From contig JADILV010000041.1 of assembly GCA_017695115.1 (NCBI GenBank), forward strand, positions 1 to 64,000: a stretch of 64,000 nucleotides of DNA. The letters are read 5' to 3'. The notes under the pieces are model-generated. The model had not been told where the DNA came from, did not search any database, and saw only the letters and a program-made list of their open reading frames with translations. A program made the translations under genes and the position numbers. Shown one piece after another: positions 18,558 through 27,162 of the stretch. Source of the DNA: Candidatus Cryptobacteroides avicola. GTDB taxonomy: Bacteria > Bacteroidota > Bacteroidia > Bacteroidales > UBA932. Every line of letters begins with the position of its first letter. Position 1 is the first letter of the stretch.

Positions 18558-19619
18558 GTGAAAACAACTGATCTGATGGCGGCACTGGCCGGTCTGATGC
18601 TCCCTGTTTCCGGAATCGCGGCATGCGCAGGACAGGACATCGAAAAAAACGAAAGCACTGATACCGCAGGCAAATATTCCAACCCGGTACTGGACAGGAG
18701 CGTCCCCGACCCGACTGTAATAAGGACAAAAGACGGGACATACTATATGTACGGTACGGAGGACACCCGTAACATCCCGATATTCAAATCGAAAGACATG
18801 GTGGACTGGACATTCGCCGGCACCGCGTTCACACAGGAGAGCAGACCGTCATGGGACAACCCCGAGGGCAAGAAACACAGTCTCTGGGCCCCCGAAATAA
18901 GATATATAGACGGCAAATACGTGCTCTACTACTCATGGGCGAGGTGGGGAGACGAGTGGGAAAGCAATGTGGGCGTCGCCGTATCTGCATCCCCGGAAGG
19001 ACCATTCGAAGATCTCGGCTGCCTGATAGACGCCAATGCACCTGAAATCAATGTACGGAATTCCATTGACCAGTTCTATATTGAAGACAACGGGAAACAT
19101 TATCTTTTCTGGGGCAGCTTCAGCGGGATATATGTTGTGGAACTGGAAAGCGACGGACTGTCCGTCAAGCGGGACAAGGACGGAATGCCGGTCCTTAAAC
19201 AGCAGGTCTGCGGAACGGCCTTCGAAGGCGTCAATATATACAAAAAGGGAAAATACTATTATCTGTTCGCTTCCGTAGGCGCATGCTGCAACGGGGCCAA
19301 CAGCACATACAAGACCGTCGTAGGCAGGTCGGAGAACATTCTCGGACCTTATGTAGACAAAAACGGAAAGAAAATGCTTGACAACGGCTATGAAGTCGTA
19401 ATCCAGGGCGACGCTACGTGGGCCGGCCCCGGACACAATTCCATAATCCAGACCGATGACGCCGGACAGGAATGGATGATCTATCACGGCTACAGAAAAG
19501 CGGCTGCAGACAAGGGAAGGGTCGTCCTTCTGGACAAACTCCAGTGGGCGCAGGACGGCTGGCCTTACGTGGAAGGAAAAGCACCGTCTGAGAAGGCAGA
19601 GGCTCCTGTTATAAGATAA
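18558..19619 (+). CDS. glycoside hydrolase family 43 protein
   Basis: A roughly 353-residue secreted enzyme. The GTG at 18558 gives a signal peptide-like start with a Cys-containing region (SGIAACAG), possibly a lipobox. The five-bladed propeller of GH43 shows the catalytic-base region NPVLDRSVPDPTVIR, then GTYYMYGTED, the WAPEIRYIDGKYVLYYS blade and GPGHNSIIQTDD. GH43 enzymes cleave arabinan or xylan side chains; an arabinosidase-type role is likely but unproven. No SusC/SusD genes adjoin it, so it is not part of a visible polysaccharide locus. Confidence 0.85.
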   Translation: MKTTDLMAALAGLMLPVSGIAACAGQDIEKNESTDTAGKYSNPVLDRSVPDPTVIRTKDGTYYMYGTEDTRNIPIFKSKDMVDWTFAGTAFTQESRPSWDNPEGKKHSLWAPEIRYIDGKYVLYYSWARWGDEWESNVGVAVSASPEGPFEDLGCLIDANAPEINVRNSIDQFYIEDNGKHYLFWGSFSGIYVVELESDGLSVKRDKDGMPVLKQQVCGTAFEGVNIYKKGKYYYLFASVGACCNGANSTYKTVVGRSENILGPYVDKNGKKMLDNGYEVVIQGDATWAGPGHNSIIQTDDAGQEWMIYHGYRKAAADKGRVVLLDKLQWAQDGWPYVEGKAPSEKAEAPVIR

Positions 19620-19679
19620 AAACGGCAATCGCAAATATCCCCCAGTATGTCATCCCAAGCGCGACCGAAGAATCTGTGT

Positions 19680-22175
19680 ATGACAGACAACACGGAAAAA
19701 CCGGAAAGGATCATAGTGCACGGAGCAAGGGTGCACAACCTCAAGAACATCGATGTAGAAATACCCCTGAACCGGATAACAGGAATAGCCGGAGTGTCAG
19801 GATCGGGGAAATCCTCGCTCGCGCTGGGAGTGCTGTATGCAGAAGGCTCAAGACGCTACCTCGAATCCCTCTCCACCTACACACGGAGAAGAATGACACA
19901 GGCGGCCAGGGCGGATGTGGATGATGTGCTGTATGTACCTGCGTCTCTGGCCATGCACCAGAGGCCCGGCATACCCGGGATACGCAGCACTTTCGGCACA
20001 GGGACAGAACTTCTCAACAGCCTGAGACTCATCTACTCCCGCCTTGCCAGCCACAGATGTCCGAACGGGCATTACCTGGAGCCTTCCCTGCATGTAGCCG
20101 CAGGTCAGGAGCTTGTCTGCCCCGTATGCGGAGAGCATTTCTATGCGCCGTCCGCAGAAGAACTTTCTTTCAACAGCCAGGGTGCATGTCCCAAATGCGA
20201 CGGGACGGGGACAGTCCGCACGGTGGACGAATCCACTCTGGTTCCGGACGAGACGCTGAGTATCGATGAGGGGGCTGTCGCTCCCTGGAATACCCTGATG
20301 TGGTCGCTGATGACGGATGTATGCCGGGCAATGGGAGTACGCACTGATGTTCCGTTCAACCGGCTGACGGCCAAGGAAAGGGACATCGTTTTCCACGGAC
20401 CGGCAGAAAAGAAACACATATTCTACAAATCCAAGAACACCAACCAGGCAGGAGAACTTGACTTCACTTACTACAATGCCGTCTACACCGTCCGGAACGC
20501 GCTTGCAAAAGTAAAGGACGAGAAAGGGATGAAGCGCGTGGAGAAGTTCCTCAAGACAGAGCAATGCCCTGAGTGTGGAGGTTCGCGTCTGTCGGAAGCC
20601 GCCCGTGCCCCGCTGGTGCGGGGGATTTCACTTGCCGAAGCCTGCAGGATGACCCTGAACGAACTGGTGGAGTGGGTCAAGGGCATTCCTCAGACTTTGC
20701 CTGAAGAAATGCGCCCCATGGCTGCAAGCATCTGCGAATCTTTCCTGGATGCATCCGTAAGGCTGCTTGATCTGGGTGTAGGCTACCTGAGTCTGGACCG
20801 TGCGGCCTCGACCCTTTCTACAGGTGAAAGACAGAGGATGCAGCTGGCCCGCGCAGTAAGGAACCGCACTACAGGGGTGCTGTATGTACTGGACGAGCCG
20901 TCCATCGGACTTCACCCGGCCAACATCGTCGGGCTTGCAGGAGTGATGAAGGACCTGATAGCCGACGGGAATTCCGTCGTGCTTGTAGACCATGACACTC
21001 AGATACTGTCAGTATCTGACCATATAATAGAGATGGGACCGGGCGCAGGATCGGCAGGAGGCCGGGTGATTGCCGAAGGCAGCATCCCTGAAATCATAAA
21101 GAATCCGGCTTCCCGGATAGGACCATTCCTGTCAGGCAAGGCAGATGTCAGGGCCAGGAAGCAGACCGAAGCATGTAAAATCTTCGAAAAAGGACGGATA
21201 CACCTGTCTACCGGCCGGATACACACCGTACAACCGCTTGAAGCCGACATACCGAAAGGCCGTCTGACTGTGGTCACCGGTGTTTCAGGGTCAGGAAAAA
21301 CGACACTCGTGCTTGAAAGCCTTATCCCCGGTCTTCAGGCATATATCGGAAAGAACCGGCTTCCGGACCATGTAAGGAAAGTCGAAGCCGATGGAATCCG
21401 TCAGGTCAAGCTAATCGACGCCTCCCCTATCGGTATCAATATACGTTCGACAGTCGCCACATACGCCAACGTTCATGACGAGCTGAGGAAAGTCTACGCA
21501 AAGACTGACGATGCAAAGGAGAAAGGGTACAAAGACGGGGATTTCTCCTACAACACAGGAAAGCTCCGCTGCCCCACCTGCGACGGGACAGGAGTCATCA
21601 GCCTGGATGTCCAGTTCCTGCCGGATGTGGATATACCGTGCCCTGACTGCCGCGGTTCGAGATACGCCAGGACCGCTTACCGGATCAGAAGGGAAAATGC
21701 CGCAGGAGAGTTCTATTCGCTTCCCGAGCTGATGGATATGGATATAAGCGATGCCCTTACGGCATGCAACGACCTGAAGACCGTCCGTCAGAGACTCCAG
21801 GTCCTGCAGGAGCTCGGACTTGGCTACCTCACACTGGGAGAAGAGACTCCCGGACTGTCAGGAGGTGAGGCCCAGAGGCTCAAGCTCGCAAGCGAAATGG
21901 GGCGTGGGCAAGAGGATTCCGTATTCGTGTTCGACGAGCCGACAATAGGGCTACATCCTTCTGACGTACAAACACTTCTGCAAGTATTCCAGAGTCTTGT
22001 CGACCACGGTGCCACTGTTATAGTCATCGAGCACGATCTGGATGTAATACGAAATGCCGACTATATCATCGACATGGGACCTGGCGGCGGAGAAGACGGA
22101 GGAAGGATAGTCGTAACCGGTACTCCGGAGCAGGTAAAGGCCTGCCGGGAAAGCGTCACGGGGAAATTCATCTGA
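19680..22175 (+). CDS. UvrA-like ABC ATPase (short paralogue)
   Basis: This is an excinuclease-UvrA-type protein of about 831 residues, shorter than canonical UvrA (about 940). Both ABC halves are complete: Walker A GVSGSGKSS near residues 38-46 and GVSGSGKTT in the second half, and signatures LSTGERQRMQ and LSGGEAQRLK. Zinc-module cysteines are present (CPVCGEHF, CPKCDGTG, CPECGGSR, CPTCDGTG, CPDCRGSR). The missing length fits UvrA2-type proteins that lack part of the UvrB-binding region. I start it at 19680, because the in-frame ATG at 19647 lies in a stretch resembling an interspersed repeat (GTCATCCCAAGCG). Confidence 0.82.
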   Translation: MTDNTEKPERIIVHGARVHNLKNIDVEIPLNRITGIAGVSGSGKSSLALGVLYAEGSRRYLESLSTYTRRRMTQAARADVDDVLYVPASLAMHQRPGIPGIRSTFGTGTELLNSLRLIYSRLASHRCPNGHYLEPSLHVAAGQELVCPVCGEHFYAPSAEELSFNSQGACPKCDGTGTVRTVDESTLVPDETLSIDEGAVAPWNTLMWSLMTDVCRAMGVRTDVPFNRLTAKERDIVFHGPAEKKHIFYKSKNTNQAGELDFTYYNAVYTVRNALAKVKDEKGMKRVEKFLKTEQCPECGGSRLSEAARAPLVRGISLAEACRMTLNELVEWVKGIPQTLPEEMRPMAASICESFLDASVRLLDLGVGYLSLDRAASTLSTGERQRMQLARAVRNRTTGVLYVLDEPSIGLHPANIVGLAGVMKDLIADGNSVVLVDHDTQILSVSDHIIEMGPGAGSAGGRVIAEGSIPEIIKNPASRIGPFLSGKADVRARKQTEACKIFEKGRIHLSTGRIHTVQPLEADIPKGRLTVVTGVSGSGKTTLVLESLIPGLQAYIGKNRLPDHVRKVEADGIRQVKLIDASPIGINIRSTVATYANVHDELRKVYAKTDDAKEKGYKDGDFSYNTGKLRCPTCDGTGVISLDVQFLPDVDIPCPDCRGSRYARTAYRIRRENAAGEFYSLPELMDMDISDALTACNDLKTVRQRLQVLQELGLGYLTLGEETPGLSGGEAQRLKLASEMGRGQEDSVFVFDEPTIGLHPSDVQTLLQVFQSLVDHGATVIVIEHDLDVIRNADYIIDMGPGGGEDGGRIVVTGTPEQVKACRESVTGKFI

Positions 22176-22200
22176 CAAGCATTTTAAAACAGATACAATC

Positions 22201-22779
22201 ATGAAAAAGCTCATGGTGATAGATGCCTGCATGCGGGACGAGGCATCAAGGACAAGAAGGATACTCGGGCCGATAGTTGCAGAGCTTGGGAAAAGATATG
22301 AAATCGAGACCGTCCGACTTGACGGAGAGGATTATCAGTCAGTCGGGAGGAAGGTGCTCGCAGAGCGCAGTGGCGGCTATGTAGCCGAAGAAACCGTAGC
22401 TATGGCCAGGAAAATCGCCGATGCGGACAGGATAGTGATAGCGGCACCGTTCTGGGACATGAGTTTCCCGGCTATCATCAAAGTCTTCATAGAGAACATG
22501 TCGCTTTTCAACATTACATTCAGGGACAACGGGACAGACTTCGAAGGTCTTTGCCGCAGCGAAAAGGTGCTCTACATCACCACACGCGGCATGAATGTGC
22601 ACACCGGAGACGCTCTGGACGCCGCCACTCCTTATATGAAAGCCCTTTCCACTCTGTGGGGCTGGGGCGAAGTCATCACCGTTGCAGCCGAGAACCTCGA
22701 CTACAGCACTCCTGAAGAAATCGACAGGAAGATAGAAGCGGCTATAGCCGAAGGCCTGGAAATCTGCAAGAACTTCTAA
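22201..22779 (+). CDS. flavodoxin-fold NAD(P)H oxidoreductase (azoreductase-like)
   Basis: A 192-residue protein of the flavodoxin-like FMN-dependent oxidoreductase group. It has an N-terminal beta strand then MRDEASRTRRI where FMN phosphate binding is expected, IVIAAPFWDMSFPAIIKVFIE (substrate/FMN loop) and YITTRGM. Relatives reduce quinones or azo compounds with NAD(P)H. It starts 25 bases after the UvrA-like gene and probably shares its transcript. Confidence 0.75.
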   Translation: MKKLMVIDACMRDEASRTRRILGPIVAELGKRYEIETVRLDGEDYQSVGRKVLAERSGGYVAEETVAMARKIADADRIVIAAPFWDMSFPAIIKVFIENMSLFNITFRDNGTDFEGLCRSEKVLYITTRGMNVHTGDALDAATPYMKALSTLWGWGEVITVAAENLDYSTPEEIDRKIEAAIAEGLEICKNF

Positions 22780-22793
22780 AGGCCCTTACTTGA

Positions 22794-23819
22794 TCAGCAA
22801 TGTCCGTCAGCCGGAAAGACTACTCCGGTCTGGCGGCGTATTTCATCGAGCAGGAGCATCGTGTCCAAAGAGTTGCGGTGGCTGTTCAGAGCGGATTCCC
22901 GTTTTCCTGACTGTATCAGGCTTATGAATTCCGCCACTTCATAATAATACTCGTCCTTGTCAGTTACGGCAGAAATGTCGACGGGGTCGGACTTCCGGCC
23001 CTTTCCTCCGGAAACATTCTCCGCATGTGGGACAAAAGTCACCTTGCCTATCCTGTTTATCCTGTCGGCAATCACCGTCCCCTTCTCGCCCTGGATCTCT
23101 GTCGGCAGAAAGGAATCCGCTATCTTTGAATACATTACGGTCGCTTCCATACCTTCATACCGGAATACCGCAGTCCCCTGTCCGTCTGCGCCTGACGGAA
23201 GAAGCAGTCCGGACGCCCTGACTTCTACAGGCATACCGAAAAGTACCACCATCGGATAAATGGTATAGACACCGATATCCATCAGAGCCCCGTTGGAATA
23301 TGCGGGGTTGAAAGCGTTCGGCAGCTCCCCTGCCTTGTACCTGTCATACCTCGAAGAGTACTGGCAGTACGAAGAAAAGTACCTGCGCACCTTGCCTATT
23401 CGTCCGACAGCTTCCCTCACGGCGGTGAAATTGGGCGTCATGACAGGCTTCATGGCTTCCATCAGGACCACTCCGTGCCGTTCCGCCGTCTCTATCATCT
23501 TCCTGGCTTCAGCGGCATTTGAAGCCAGAGGCTTCTCGCACAGCACATGCTTCCCGTGTTCCATGCAGAGGATGCTCTGGTCGGCATGACGGAAATTCGG
23601 AGTCGCGATATAGACTGCATCGACCTCAGGACTCGAGGCCATCTCCTCCAGCGATGTGAACAGATGCGGAATCCCGTGCCTGACGGCAAATGCCTGCGCC
23701 GTATCCATGCTTCTCGAGCACACGGCCGTAAGGGCGAACCTGCTGTCCTGCCGCGCCCCGTTTATCACCCAGTCGGTTATGAAATTGGTCCCGACCACCC
23801 CGAAACGTATTTTTTCCAT
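22794..23819 (-). CDS. Gfo/Idh/MocA family oxidoreductase
   Basis: A 341-residue NAD(P)-dependent oxidoreductase. The N-terminal Rossmann fold reads IRFGVVGTNFITDWVI, then AVYIATPNFRHADQSI and the family hallmark CEKPLASNAAEARKM. The C-terminal substrate domain contains GALMDIGVYTIYPMV. The start at 23819 directly precedes the Rossmann motif; an upstream in-frame ATG is less likely. A minus-strand -7 box TACCTTTG (complement of 23846-23853) lies 27 bases upstream. The substrate, probably a sugar or inositol derivative, is unknown. Confidence 0.85.
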   Translation of the reverse strand: MEKIRFGVVGTNFITDWVINGARQDSRFALTAVCSRSMDTAQAFAVRHGIPHLFTSLEEMASSPEVDAVYIATPNFRHADQSILCMEHGKHVLCEKPLASNAAEARKMIETAERHGVVLMEAMKPVMTPNFTAVREAVGRIGKVRRYFSSYCQYSSRYDRYKAGELPNAFNPAYSNGALMDIGVYTIYPMVVLFGMPVEVRASGLLLPSGADGQGTAVFRYEGMEATVMYSKIADSFLPTEIQGEKGTVIADRINRIGKVTFVPHAENVSGGKGRKSDPVDISAVTDKDEYYYEVAEFISLIQSGKRESALNSHRNSLDTMLLLDEIRRQTGVVFPADGHC

Positions 23820-23869
23820 GTCATGAAGCGGTTCAAGAATACACACAAAGGTACAGATAAAAAATTTTT

Positions 23870-23924
23870 TTTGCATTGTACAGTTATATTATTACCTTTG
23901 CACTGTACCACCGTAGTGGTACAG
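23870..23924 (+). promoter_or_regulatory. promoter and palindromic operator of the ABC/GntR operon
   Basis: A TTTG at 23870-23873 and a TACCTTTG at 23893-23900 with a 19-base spacer form a full Bacteroidota promoter. Immediately after the -7 box is a perfect inverted repeat, CTGTACCAC (23903-23911), CGTA, GTGGTACAG (23916-23924), spanning the transcript start. A further GTACAG half-site lies at 23878-23883 between the boxes. The likely binder is the YtrA-type GntR regulator encoded third in this operon, giving autorepression. Confidence 0.75.
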
Positions 23925-23961
23925 CATAAAAGTTAATCATTAAAACATTGGCAATCACATC

Positions 23962-24771
23962 ATGACAGAACTGAAAGACATGTCCTACTGGTACGATCCC
24001 GGCAAGACTGTAATCAAAGACGTATCCGTGGAGATAGCCGACGGCAGGATATACGGCCTGCTCGGGCTCAACGGTTCCGGGAAAAGCACATTGCTCAAAC
24101 TGATGGCCGGACTGCTGTTCCCGAAGAAGGGGCAGGTTCTGTGCAACGGGGAAACCACCGGCTCCAGAAAACCTGAGACGCTTCAGGACATAGCGTTCAT
24201 GCCGGCTGAACTGAGCCTGTACAAGGAGAGCCCGGCCAGGTTCGCAGCCCTGAATTCGGTGTTCTACCCACGATTCAGCCGGTCCGTACTGGATGACTGC
24301 ATGAAAGAATTCGGCATTGACCCGGAAACGAGTGACCTGACAAAGCTGTCACTGGGCTACCAGCACAGGTTCATGCTCAGTTACCTCCTTTCCCTGGGGA
24401 CAGGGCTCATTCTTCTGGACGAACCGCTCAACGGAATGGACATGCCGTCCAGGAACATCTTCAGGAAACTGCTCATGAGACACTTAAGGGATGACCAGAC
24501 CGTCGTCGTTTCCACGCACATAATGAATGATGTCGAGAATATTGTCTCAGATATAATCATCGTCAGGAATGACGGTTCACTGTTCTGCGACTCGCTGGAG
24601 TCCCTGGCCCGGAAATACTCCTATGGCATTTCCGCGTCTCCGGAAGGGGCTCTGTATTCCGAGAACTGCGCGGAAGGGTTCAGGGTGCTGAAAGAAAACA
24701 CGGACGGAAGCGAATGTGACATACCCGTAGAAATATTGTTCAACGCTGTAACAAAAGGAGTCATAAAATGA
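23962..24771 (+). CDS. ABC transporter ATP-binding protein (YtrB-like)
   Basis: A 269-residue ABC ATPase: Walker A GLNGSGKST at residues 35-43, signature LSLGYQ at about 129-134 (a departure from LSGGQ), Walker B ILLDEP at 150-155 and an H-loop in STHIMND. It is the first gene of a three-gene operon with a permease and a GntR regulator. This layout resembles ytr-type operons that respond to cell-wall stress in Firmicutes, but the exported substrate here is not known. Confidence 0.87.
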   Translation: MTELKDMSYWYDPGKTVIKDVSVEIADGRIYGLLGLNGSGKSTLLKLMAGLLFPKKGQVLCNGETTGSRKPETLQDIAFMPAELSLYKESPARFAALNSVFYPRFSRSVLDDCMKEFGIDPETSDLTKLSLGYQHRFMLSYLLSLGTGLILLDEPLNGMDMPSRNIFRKLLMRHLRDDQTVVVSTHIMNDVENIVSDIIIVRNDGSLFCDSLESLARKYSYGISASPEGALYSENCAEGFRVLKENTDGSECDIPVEILFNAVTKGVIK

Positions 24772-25475
24772 AGACATTCAGTTTCAGAAGGATGCTGCTG
24801 TTCAGCCGCCTGCAGCTATGTGAGATTTATGGAAAGAACGCAAAGAGGATCTTCTCGATATCTCTCTGGATGACAGCGGCGCTATGTGTCCTTGCCCTGC
24901 TACTTAACGGCGGGCGGCCGGGCGACAGCGCGGGAGCTGCAGAAAGCATTACCTTTATAACAGCGGCGGTATTCTCGATGGGATTCTATGCAGACCTTGT
25001 GGGCCTGAGACTCATGGTCCCGGCCTCGGCGGCAGAAAAGTTCGGGGCATTTTTCCTCAACTTATTGGTTGTAATGATAATCTCCGTAGCTATGGCCGCG
25101 ACTGCCGGGTCAGCCATCATCTCGATAGTATCACTGTTCAGCGACTCTCCCGACAGCGGGCCTGTCATCCTCTTTTTCAGGAAAGGCTTTGACTGGCATG
25201 CCCTCGTCAATCTCCTGATAGTCCCTTTATTTACCTGGCTCGCAATGTTCGGTGCTGTAAGGAAAAGATTCGGGACGGGCGTTTTCTGGTCAGTCCTCGC
25301 AGGATACTTCATACTGCTGTTCATACCAGGCATACTCCGGCAGGCCGGTATATTGGAACGAGAGACTGCACGCATTCTATCCGCATGCATCACCACAGTG
25401 CTGGTCATAGTATCTTTAATATGGTCATACCGGCTGCTTAAGAAAGCCGAACTCGATTCCCGTGACAATGACTGA
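24768..25475 (+). CDS. ABC transporter permease
   Basis: A 235-residue protein with about six hydrophobic helices (ISLWMTAALCVLALLL, ITFITAAVFSMGF, LNLLVVMIISVAMAA, LVNLLIVPLFTWLAMFGA and others) and no soluble domain. Its ATG overlaps the stop of the ATPase gene by four bases, and its end overlaps the GntR start by eight. It is the membrane part of the exporter formed with the upstream ATPase. Confidence 0.8.
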   Translation: MKTFSFRRMLLFSRLQLCEIYGKNAKRIFSISLWMTAALCVLALLLNGGRPGDSAGAAESITFITAAVFSMGFYADLVGLRLMVPASAAEKFGAFFLNLLVVMIISVAMAATAGSAIISIVSLFSDSPDSGPVILFFRKGFDWHALVNLLIVPLFTWLAMFGAVRKRFGTGVFWSVLAGYFILLFIPGILRQAGILERETARILSACITTVLVIVSLIWSYRLLKKAELDSRDND

Positions 25476-25833
25476 TTTCAGACAGGACAAAGCCATATAC
25501 CGTCAGATGTCCGACAGGCTCTGTGACGATATCCTCTCCGGAAGATACAACGCCGGGGACAGGATCCCGAGTGTCAGGGAACTGTCAGAAATGCTGGAGG
25601 TGAACACCAACACAGTTGTGCGTGCCTACGACCAGCTTACCCGCCAGGGCATCGTATTCACCCGGCGCGGCATGGGCTACTTCGTATCGGAAAACGCCCG
25701 CGACATCATCATGGAAAACAAACGGAAGGAATTCATGGAAGAAAAGCTGCCGGACCTTTTCCGCCAGATGAAACTTCTCGGAATCCCGATAGAAACAGTG
25801 GAGAAGCTGTGGGAAAATCTTCATGACGATTGA
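25468..25833 (+). CDS. GntR family regulator, YtrA subfamily
   Basis: A 121-residue regulator: an N-terminal winged helix (IYRQMSDRLCDDILSGRY, then GDRIPSVRELSEMLEVNTNT and a recognition helix VVRAYDQL) and a short C-terminal helical tail without a large ligand domain, as in the YtrA group. The ATG at 25468 is preferred to the GTG at 25462. It lies last in the ABC operon and probably represses it through the palindrome at 23903-23924. Confidence 0.87.
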   Translation: MTDFRQDKAIYRQMSDRLCDDILSGRYNAGDRIPSVRELSEMLEVNTNTVVRAYDQLTRQGIVFTRRGMGYFVSENARDIIMENKRKEFMEEKLPDLFRQMKLLGIPIETVEKLWENLHDD

Positions 25834-25919
25834 TTTTCCTCCACTTGCCCCGGGTGCGCGGATTCACATCATGAATAACAGTTTGCGAGGAAGCACATGG
25901 GATTTTGCCAGGACTAACA

Positions 25920-25956
25920 GATTTTGCACAAACAAACCGCACCATGCGAGAGGGGC
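25920..25956 (+). repeat. cassette-border repeat R1
   Basis: The 37-base unit begins GATTTTGCACAAACAAACCG and continues CACCATGCGAGAGGGGC. It matches R2 (27163-27199) at all but one position. The shared core AAACAAACCGCACC recurs in R3 and R4, in the same orientation. R1 marks the left end of the accessory modules. Confidence 0.7.
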
Positions 25957-26304
25957 GAGGGAGATGGGAGTAATAGTATGGACAAACAAATCCTTTTGGG
26001 GTTCGAAAACGGTTTAGTTAAAATACCGACGCGAGACCGGTAGAATTTTCCGTATAAAAATACATTCTCTGACATGTCAGCACAAGTCGAACCGGTGAAA
26101 TGCGGTATAGAATCGCTGAAACCGATACAGACAGTTCACCGGCATAAAATGACGGTCCGCAGATTAATCTTGACAAAAACCGTAATGCTGCCTACAATTG
26201 TACCGGAAAGTTTTCCGAAGTGATTTCGCAGACTTTCCAGTTATTAGTTATACATATGTGGTAAAACATTAAAACACAAAAGTTATTAATTTAGTTAGTC
26301 ATGA

Positions 26305-26352
26305 ACGCCCGGCGTCCGCTGTTATTGCGCACGTCGGGCGTGTTTCTTTTTA
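26305..26352 (+). terminator. Rho-independent terminator without an obvious gene
   Basis: ACGCCCGGCGT (26305-26315) pairs with ACGTCGGGCGT (26331-26341) and is followed by GTTTCTTTTT. The nearest upstream plus-strand gene ends almost 500 bases away, so the hairpin may end an unannotated RNA or be left over from a lost gene. Confidence 0.6.
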
Positions 26353-26423
26353 TTCCTTTACATGGGGCTGATGACTTCATTCCTGTCCAAGGACGTGGAC
26401 AAAATCCAGTATCAGGACACCGT

Positions 26424-26492
26424 CCGCAGCCGAGGGATCTGCAGGGTTCTTCAGGCAGATTTCTCCGCTTCCTCCGGTCGGTCGAAATGACA
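26424..26492. repeat. dispersed repeat, copy 1
   Basis: This 69-base segment contains CCGCAGCCGAGGGATCTGCA, then AGGCAGATTTCTCC and CGGTCGGTCGAAATGACA. It is nearly identical to 58215-58283. Similar palindromic repeats of the type ATCCCGAGCG...GTCGAAATGAC are scattered between genes in many Bacteroidota genomes. Confidence 0.75.
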
Positions 26493-26563
26493 AATGGGGG
26501 CGCCTTCATGAGGGTGGCAGTTCTTCGGTGAACCATTTAAATTTTTGCACCCGTATTTTATTT

Positions 26564-27067
26564 TTAACGTTCACCGTATCCGGGATTCTGTTCCGCAACC
26601 ATCCGGATGTCTTCTACCTGTTCGTAAGGCTTGATTCTTCTGTCTTCAAGATAAATATGACAAAGCGTATAAACCAATGCTTCCAAGGTCTGCTGACGGA
26701 CTTTCGGTTTCAATTGGCATTCCCAGACCGTGATGCAATGCCAGCCCATTGATGCAAGTTTCCTCTGTTCTTCCTTGTCTCTGGTTCTGTTCCGCTCTAT
26801 CTTATTCTTCCAGAATTCCGTATTGGTTTTGGGCAGGACATAATACCTGCACCCTTCATGCCCGTGCCAGAAACAGCCGTTCACGAAAATGACCGACCGA
26901 TACTTCCGGAGCACCAAATCAGGATGTCCCGGAAGTCGTGAATCATTCAATCTATATCGGAATCCACGGCTGAACAAAAACTTCCGTACCAGCAATTCCG
27001 GCTTCGTATCCCGCCCTTTTATTGCTGACATACAACGGTGCCTCTGTTCTTGCGTGAGTTTGTCCAT
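26564..27067 (-). CDS. vsr: very short patch repair (Vsr-type) endonuclease
   Basis: A 167-residue DNA mismatch endonuclease that nicks 5' of a T in T:G mismatches produced by deamination of 5-methylcytosine. Family features: RCMSAIKGRDTKPELLVRKF at the N-terminus, LPGHPDLVL with the catalytic Asp, VIFVNGCFWHGHEGC (His and Cys zinc ligands), and KIERNRTRD. Vsr genes usually sit beside a cytosine methyltransferase, but none is visible here. The gene lies between repeats R1 and R2 in the accessory island. Confidence 0.92.
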   Translation of the reverse strand: MDKLTQEQRHRCMSAIKGRDTKPELLVRKFLFSRGFRYRLNDSRLPGHPDLVLRKYRSVIFVNGCFWHGHEGCRYYVLPKTNTEFWKNKIERNRTRDKEEQRKLASMGWHCITVWECQLKPKVRQQTLEALVYTLCHIYLEDRRIKPYEQVEDIRMVAEQNPGYGER

Positions 27068-27072
27068 ATCTT

Positions 27073-27162
27073 TCAGATGTCGTCAGGTTCTTTCAAAAAA
27101 TCTTCGTAATCACCGTCTATTATTCTCCACGTTCCATTCTTCCGGCCCCCTTCTCTGTACCG
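27073..27162 (-). pseudogene. 3' remnant of an AlbA_2/ATPase/winged-helix gene
   Basis: Translated on the minus strand this gives 29 codons and a stop, including GGRKNGTWRIIDGDYEDF. It aligns with the end of the intact gene at 29099-30604 (GTRKNSEWKIIDNEYEGF). The remnant stops abruptly at repeat R2 (27163), so the rest of the gene was removed exactly at the repeat. This is direct evidence that modules here are lost or swapped at the repeats. Confidence 0.65.

Larger units (their letters stand above)
25834..26563. other. gene-free stretch at the left edge of the accessory island
   Basis: No credible gene is visible. The stretch holds repeat copy R1 (25920-25956), a 12-base palindrome CTGACATGTCAG near 26070, complementary segments CCGGTGAA and TTCACCGG about 45 bases apart, a strong terminator-like hairpin (26305-26352) and a dispersed repeat (26424-26492). 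A 76-codon frame starts at 26301, but it runs through both the hairpin and the repeat, so I do not treat it as a gene. An orphan leader or small RNA ending at the hairpin is possible. Confidence 0.5.

Noticed and set aside
26301..26531. 76-codon frame MNARRPLLL...
   Set aside because: It runs through a terminator hairpin and a dispersed repeat. It is at most a short leader peptide.
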